Assembly (NCBI GenBank): GCA_023264915.1
Contig: JAHFUU010000030.1
Coordinates: forward strand, 446-11,720
Direction: 5' to 3'
Length of the DNA: 11,275 nucleotides
Origin: Microthrixaceae bacterium
GTDB taxonomy: Bacteria > Actinomycetota > Acidimicrobiia > Acidimicrobiales > Acidimicrobilacustridaceae
Positions 8,097 through 11,275 of this stretch are shown here, in pieces (position 1 is the stretch's first letter; each line of letters starts with the position of its first letter). Both the position numbers and the translations under genes were made by a program. The notes beneath the pieces are model-generated. The model searched no databases. It was given only the letters and a program-made list of their open reading frames with translations, and was not told the DNA's origin.

Positions 8097-10397
8097 CTAA
8101 GAGCGCGGGGCGCGTGCCCGCCCGCGGGCTTGGCCCTTCGATGCTCGCTGCAGTGAGCTGACCCAGCGTCCGCTTGCCGGGTCCCATGACCTGTCCAGGT
8201 CTGGGCCGAGACACTCCTTCAGCTCTGCACCCGGGATCGCGCGGGAGAACAGGAAGCCCTGACCCCGATGACATCCAAGGCGTGCCAGGGCCTCGGCCTG
8301 ACCGGGTGACTCGATGCCCTCGGCTGTGACCACGAGATCCAGAGCCTTGGCCAGGGTGATGGACGCTTCGACGATCGCGTGATCGTGCGCCTGGTCGAGC
8401 ATGCCGCCGACGAAGCTCTTGTCGACCTTGATGTGGCTGATCGGGAACTGCCTGAGCGCGTCGAGGGACGAGTAGCCGGTGCCGAAGTCATCTACTGCGA
8501 TGCAGATGCCGCTGTCCCGCAGGGCGCGGAGCGACCTGATCGCGGCGTCGACGTCGACGTGGATGGCGCTCTCGGTCAACTCGATGCCAAGCGGAACCGA
8601 CGGTGTGCCCTGGAGAGCGCTCTGGAACACCCCGAGCGAGTCCTGCCGGGCCAGATGCACAGCTGACACGTTCACCCAGAGACCGAGAGGTTCGGATCTC
8701 CGCTCGTTCCAGCGCGCAACCTGGCGCAACGCGGTGGCGAGCACCCAACGATCGATGTCGACGATGCTCCCGGCATCCTCGGCGAGGCTGATGAAGTCGT
8801 GAGGCAGCAGCTGGCCCCTGCGCGGATGGTTCCAGCGCACCAGGGCCTCGACGGCCACGACGCGCCCACCACCGATCTCGATGATCGGTTGGTAGTGCAC
8901 CTCGAGCTGCTGGTCAACGATTGCATGACCGAGGTCGCTCTCGGTCTCTCGACGGAGCTCATGCGCCGAGCGAAGGTTCTGGTCGAAGAAGATGCATCGG
9001 TTCCGGCCTGAAGCCTTGGCCTGGTACAGGGCAGCGTCGGCGTCCCGGATGAGCTGTTCGGGCGTGTCCGGCCCGAGCGTGCCGATCGCCGCGCCGATGC
9101 TGGCGGTGGGTGCGAGCTTGATGAGGCCGTGCTCCATCGGTCCTGATACCAGGGACCGTGTCCGCTCTGCGAGCTTGGAGGCGGTGCCCGGGAGCGCGAC
9201 ATCAGGCCAGGCAACGACGAACTCGTCCCCTCCGATGCGTGCCACGGTCGCGCCTTGCGAGCAGACGGAGGCGAGGCGCTCTGCCACTGTGCACAGGACA
9301 CGGTCGCCGAGCTCGTGGCCGTGGGTGTCGTTGACCACCTTGAACCTGTCGAGGTCCACGAACAGCACCGCCACCGAACGCGGCGTCTCGCGGGCGACCT
9401 CGTTGAGTCGCGAGACGAAGGCTCGGCGGTTCAACAGGCCCGTGAGCGGATCGTGCGATGCCTGGTGCTCGAGGGTCCCTACGAAGCGGTCACGTTCGAT
9501 GGCCAGGCCGGCAAGTCGCGCCCCGAGCACGTACAGCGCCCATTGGTCTATGCGTGGCTCGCCCGTCTCGTACCTGAAGAAGTCGACCGTGCCCATCACC
9601 TCGTCCTGGCTCGTCGAGGAGATGATCGGCACGGTCCAACAGGACCGGTACTGGGTGGCTTGGATCTCATCTCGTATGCTGACCCAGAGCGGGTCGTTGG
9701 ACAGGTCCGGTGAGATCACCTCAGAGGAGCGCTCGATCGCGGCGCCCATCGCCAGACATCCAGGCATTGCCGGAGTGCCGTCGAGGGCATCGACGAGCGA
9801 CAAGGGGACGTTGGGCGCGGCGGCGACACGGAAGGACCCCCCTTGTACCAAGGTGATGACGCAGTCCCCGGCGTCACCGTGCCGGGCGACCATGCGGGCG
9901 ATGTCACCGAGGGTCTCTGGAAGTGGGGGGTTGCGCACCAGGCGCTCGAGGAGCGCGTACTCGTCGTTGGCCAGGGCCTGCGCTCGCTGGTCCTCGTCGA
10001 GATCGCGGAGCTCGAGAGCCATGCACTCATAGTCGGGATCGTCGAGGAGGTTCGTCCCTGTCACGACCATCTGTCGCGGGATCCCGTCGCTGCGCACGAT
10101 CCTGTACACCGCCGGGCCGCGCCGACCGCTGAAGCTCTCGAGGCCACCGAAGCTGCCGAGCACTCGGTCGCTGTCGTCGGGATGCACGAACGAGTAGGGC
10201 TCCTTGCCCAGCCACTCGTGAACCTCGATGCCGAGCATCTCGGCGACGGACCTGTTGCCCCACAAGATCCGTATCGAGGAGTCGAAGGTCACCACACCAT
10301 GGTTGAGGTGTCCCCACCTGCGCTCGAATCGATCGAGGCGCTCGGGCGTGAGGGTGCCGCCGTCGACTGTGGCCGCTGCCTCGCTCTGGCCAGTCAC
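8097..10397 (-). CDS. PAS-GAF-GGDEF-EAL cyclic-di-GMP signalling protein
   Basis: This is a predicted cytoplasmic protein of 766 residues that makes and/or breaks cyclic di-GMP in response to a sensed signal. Domain order: a PAS-like domain (about 25-132, with WGNRSVAEMLG and VHPDDSDRV), a GAF-like domain (about 145-300), a GGDEF domain opening with HDPLTGLLNRRAF at 315-327 and carrying canonical GGDEF at 389-393, then an EAL domain. EAL stands at 517-519 and is followed by the usual metal and catalytic motifs (NVSAVHL, ELTES, DDFGTGYSSL from Asp636, KVDKSFV, AEGIES). Both active sites look intact. The inhibitory RxxD site expected just before GGDEF is absent (residues 380-383 are SQGA). No membrane segment is visible. 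The GTG start is preceded by AGAGG at eight bases. Which activity dominates cannot be read from sequence. Confidence 0.93.
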   Translation of the reverse strand: MTGQSEAAATVDGGTLTPERLDRFERRWGHLNHGVVTFDSSIRILWGNRSVAEMLGIEVHEWLGKEPYSFVHPDDSDRVLGSFGGLESFSGRRGPAVYRIVRSDGIPRQMVVTGTNLLDDPDYECMALELRDLDEDQRAQALANDEYALLERLVRNPPLPETLGDIARMVARHGDAGDCVITLVQGGSFRVAAAPNVPLSLVDALDGTPAMPGCLAMGAAIERSSEVISPDLSNDPLWVSIRDEIQATQYRSCWTVPIISSTSQDEVMGTVDFFRYETGEPRIDQWALYVLGARLAGLAIERDRFVGTLEHQASHDPLTGLLNRRAFVSRLNEVARETPRSVAVLFVDLDRFKVVNDTHGHELGDRVLCTVAERLASVCSQGATVARIGGDEFVVAWPDVALPGTASKLAERTRSLVSGPMEHGLIKLAPTASIGAAIGTLGPDTPEQLIRDADAALYQAKASGRNRCIFFDQNLRSAHELRRETESDLGHAIVDQQLEVHYQPIIEIGGGRVVAVEALVRWNHPRRGQLLPHDFISLAEDAGSIVDIDRWVLATALRQVARWNERRSEPLGLWVNVSAVHLARQDSLGVFQSALQGTPSVPLGIELTESAIHVDVDAAIRSLRALRDSGICIAVDDFGTGYSSLDALRQFPISHIKVDKSFVGGMLDQAHDHAIVEASITLAKALDLVVTAEGIESPGQAEALARLGCHRGQGFLFSRAIPGAELKECLGPDLDRSWDPASGRWVSSLQRASKGQARGRARAPRS

Positions 10398-10405
10398 GGA
10401 CTCAG

Positions 10406-10410
10406 CCTCT
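10406..10410 (-). promoter_or_regulatory. Ribosome binding site of the GGDEF-EAL gene
   Basis: On the minus strand AGAGG stands eight bases before the GTG at 10397 and supports that start. Confidence 0.55.
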
Positions 10411-10469
10411 TGCCAATGTTTCGCTCCCGCACGGTGACAAGGCTACGCCCAACGGGGCGCCGCTGCCGA

Positions 10470-10497
10470 GGCGCGGCTGGCGGGGCGCGGCTGGCGC
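10470..10497. repeat. Two tandem copies of a 14-base GC-rich unit
   Basis: The 13-mer GGCGCGGCTGGCG occurs at 10470-10482 and again at 10484-10496, giving a 14-base period with two copies. It lies about 75-100 bases upstream of the GGDEF-EAL start, in the gap between the two minus-strand genes. It could be a binding site or a simple slippage duplication; nothing in the sequence decides this. Confidence 0.6.
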
Positions 10498-10531
10498 GCA
10501 CGTGATCGGTGAGTGGTGCCAGACCAGCCTG

Positions 10532-10549
10532 TCCTCTCGCCCGAGAGGA
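10532..10549 (-). terminator. Hairpin downstream of the zinc-ribbon gene
   Basis: A perfect inverted repeat, TCCTCTCG (10532-10539) and CGAGAGGA (10542-10549), folds as a 7-bp stem with a 4-base loop. It is centred about 30 bases past the stop codon of the zinc-ribbon gene on the minus strand. No T-run follows. The position suggests a terminator or an mRNA 3'-end stabiliser separating that gene from the GGDEF-EAL gene. Confidence 0.45.
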
Positions 10550-10572
10550 TGGCCGCAAGGGGGCGTCGCGAC

Positions 10573-10890
10573 TCAGCGAGCCTGGCGGGCACGGCTTGCG
10601 AGAGCCGTCACCACATCGCCCGCCCCACCAGCGAGGATCTCGGGCCCCGCGAACAGGAGGCCCTTGGCAGCGCAGGCGGGGCAAGCCAGAGCGAACACGT
10701 GCCCCTCTCCCGTCGCGTTCTCATAGCGGATCATCCCACCCACTCGCACGGCGGTCACGGGGTGAGGCGTGTCGCACTCGAGGCAGCAGATCTCGCTGTC
10801 CTCGATGCAGAAGCCCATCGAGTCGTAGCCCGCGTCTTCGAGCTCGAGCACGGAGTTGGTGAAGCTGAAACGGGTTTGCAGGTCGGACAT
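10573..10890 (-). CDS. Small zinc-ribbon-like protein of unknown function
   Basis: The product has 105 residues and I do not recognise a named family. Two CxxC pairs, Cys36-x2-Cys39 (CLEC) and Cys70-x2-Cys73 (CPAC), are separated by 30 residues and are typical of a four-cysteine zinc ribbon. Two further cysteines lie at 28 and 35. The segment between the pairs looks like beta strands, and the C-terminal part after about residue 78 is Ala/Gly-rich. No signal peptide or membrane segment is visible, so it is probably cytoplasmic. The ATG at 10890 is chosen because GGAG stands six bases before it; in-frame ATGs at 10902 and 10947 lack such a site. It is followed by a hairpin and then, 175 bases on, the GGDEF-EAL gene on the same strand, so joint transcription is possible but unproven. 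A role in nucleic-acid or protein binding would be a guess. Confidence 0.65.
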   Translation of the reverse strand: MSDLQTRFSFTNSVLELEDAGYDSMGFCIEDSEICCLECDTPHPVTAVRVGGMIRYENATGEGHVFALACPACAAKGLLFAGPEILAGGAGDVVTALASRARQAR

Positions 10891-10896
10891 CACAAG

Positions 10897-10900
10897 CTCC
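10897..10900 (-). promoter_or_regulatory. Ribosome binding site deciding the zinc-ribbon start
   Basis: On the minus strand GGAG lies six bases before the ATG at 10890. It favours this start over the upstream in-frame ATGs at 10902 and 10947. Confidence 0.6.
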
Positions 10901-11030
10901 ATTCGCGTCGCTTGCCACCGCTGGCACCAGCCGAGCCGAGGCAGCATGTGGGGCTCCGCCCGCTGCGACCAGCCAAGCTAGCCGCCCCGATGCCCGATCT
11001 GTGGGATGCTGTACCGCCAAGCACAGACCA

Positions 11031-11059
11031 TTGACCATGCCTCTTGTGACCGTTACAGT
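11031..11059 (+). promoter_or_regulatory. Sigma70-type promoter driving the right-edge gene
   Basis: The -35 box TTGACC (11031-11036, five of six matches to TTGACA) and the -10 box TACAGT (11054-11059, four of six to TATAAT) are separated by exactly 17 bases. Transcription would begin near 11066, leaving a leader of roughly 170 bases before the ATG at 11238. This is the best promoter match in the window. Confidence 0.65.
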
Positions 11060-11125
11060 CAGAAGTGGCGCCAATGCGCGTGGGCTCGTCTGCCTGAAAG
11101 GGCGGCCGGGGGAAACCGGACATCG

Positions 11126-11149
11126 AGATCCAGGAGATCCCGTAGATCC
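11126..11149 (+). repeat. Three AGATCC repeats at 9-base spacing
   Basis: AGATCC begins at 11126, 11135 and 11144, an exact 9-base period. The array lies in the predicted leader between the promoter and the right-edge gene. It could be an RNA- or DNA-binding site or chance; the hexamer contains the half-palindrome GATC. Confidence 0.5.
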
Positions 11150-11227
11150 GGAGTCGGCCTCGAGGTCACCGCTGCGGCATTGAACCAAGATCGCCGACTG
11201 GCGAGCTGGAAGCAGTTGGGAGAAACC

Positions 11228-11232
11228 AGGGG
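11228..11232 (+). promoter_or_regulatory. Ribosome binding site of the right-edge gene
   Basis: AGGGG stands five bases before the ATG at 11238 and marks it as a real start. Confidence 0.6.
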
Positions 11233-11237
11233 AGAAG

Positions 11238-11275
11238 ATGACAGATCGACGTCGCGTCGATCGGGTGTTGGGGTT
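11238..11275 (+). CDS. Start of a truncated gene, possibly RsiG-like
   Basis: Only 12 complete codons are visible before the window ends (MTDRRRVDRVLG). The start is supported by an AGGGG ribosome binding site and by a well-formed promoter about 180 bases upstream. The R-R-R-V-D-x-V-L stretch recalls the N-terminus of RsiG-type anti-sigma factors of actinobacteria, which in Streptomyces bind cyclic di-GMP and the sigma factor WhiG. With so few residues this resemblance is a weak inference from memory, and the product should be treated as unknown. Confidence 0.45.
   Translation, partial: MTDRRRVDRVLG

Larger units (their letters stand above)
10891..11237. other. Gene-free stretch between divergent genes
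   Basis: No convincing gene is seen in these 347 bases. They hold the upstream region of the zinc-ribbon gene (minus strand), including a small palindrome TGCCA-N4-TGGCA at 10913-10926, a rightward promoter at 11031-11059, and an untranslated leader of about 170 bases with three AGATCC repeats. No convincing leftward promoter was found. Short open frames here overlap the promoter or lack a ribosome binding site. Confidence 0.6.

Noticed and set aside
8992..10032. Plus-strand open frame of 346 codons opposite the GGDEF-EAL gene
   Set aside because: Ser/Arg-rich antisense frame; the minus strand holds clear PAS, GAF, GGDEF and EAL motifs.
10440..10469. Minus-strand promoter for the GGDEF-EAL gene (TCGGCA-N18-TAGCCT)
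   Set aside because: Only four and three of six matches to consensus; position is plausible but the match is too weak in GC-rich DNA.
10513..11034. Plus-strand open frame covering the zinc-ribbon gene
   Set aside because: Antisense to a frame with two CxxC pairs and a ribosome binding site; no motif of its own.
11001..11183. Small open frame with a DPx-DPx-DPx tract in the right leader
   Set aside because: The start precedes and runs through the predicted promoter; the internal ATG at 11037 lies inside the promoter spacer. The DP tract simply reflects the AGATCC repeats.
1..11275. CRISPR arrays, tRNA or rRNA genes, insertion sequences, att sites
   Set aside because: No regularly spaced long repeats, no cloverleaf or rRNA-like segments, and no transposase or integrase motifs were seen on either strand.

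Overview
The window is GC-rich DNA with dense coding, frequent GTG starts and heavy use of GAG/CTC/GTC/GAC codons. This points to a high-GC actinobacterium. The style of the proteins and an N-terminus resembling RsiG at the right edge would fit Acidimicrobiia or a relative, but that is an inference; no rRNA or other taxonomic marker is present.

Left part (1-6651, + strand): a complete four-gene type I Wadjet defence operon, jetA-jetB-jetC-jetD. The genes overlap by 4 bases, overlap by 1 base, and are then separated by 2 bases, so they are almost certainly co-transcribed and translationally coupled. JetA (kleisin-like), JetB (KITE/MukE-like) and JetC (SMC-like ATPase) form a MukBEF-like DNA loop-extruding complex. 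JetD is the toprim-type nuclease that cuts small closed-circular DNA such as plasmids. The Walker A, ABC signature and Walker B motifs of JetC and the acidic toprim residues of JetD are all intact, so the system looks functional. Sequence upstream of jetA lies outside the window.

Middle part (6778-8004, + strand): a gene for a secreted protein of 408 residues with a signal peptide and seven repeats of about 50 residues around an N-x-D-G-R-[LIV]-E-x-F core. This predicts a seven-bladed beta-propeller of the PLL/tectonin-like lectin kind. It has its own ribosome binding site and is probably not part of the Wadjet operon.

Right part (8097-10890, - strand): a large PAS-GAF-GGDEF-EAL cyclic-di-GMP protein, convergent with the lectin gene, and upstream of it a small zinc-ribbon-like protein of unknown function. 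Between 10891 and 11237 lies a 347-base gene-free stretch with a good sigma70-type promoter pointing right and a leader carrying three 9-base-period repeats. It leads to the first 12 codons of a new + strand gene cut by the window end, whose N-terminus recalls RsiG-type anti-sigma factors.

The most notable content is the intact Wadjet operon. That system is already described. The less described items are the adjacent propeller protein, the orphan zinc-ribbon protein and the repeat-bearing leader.
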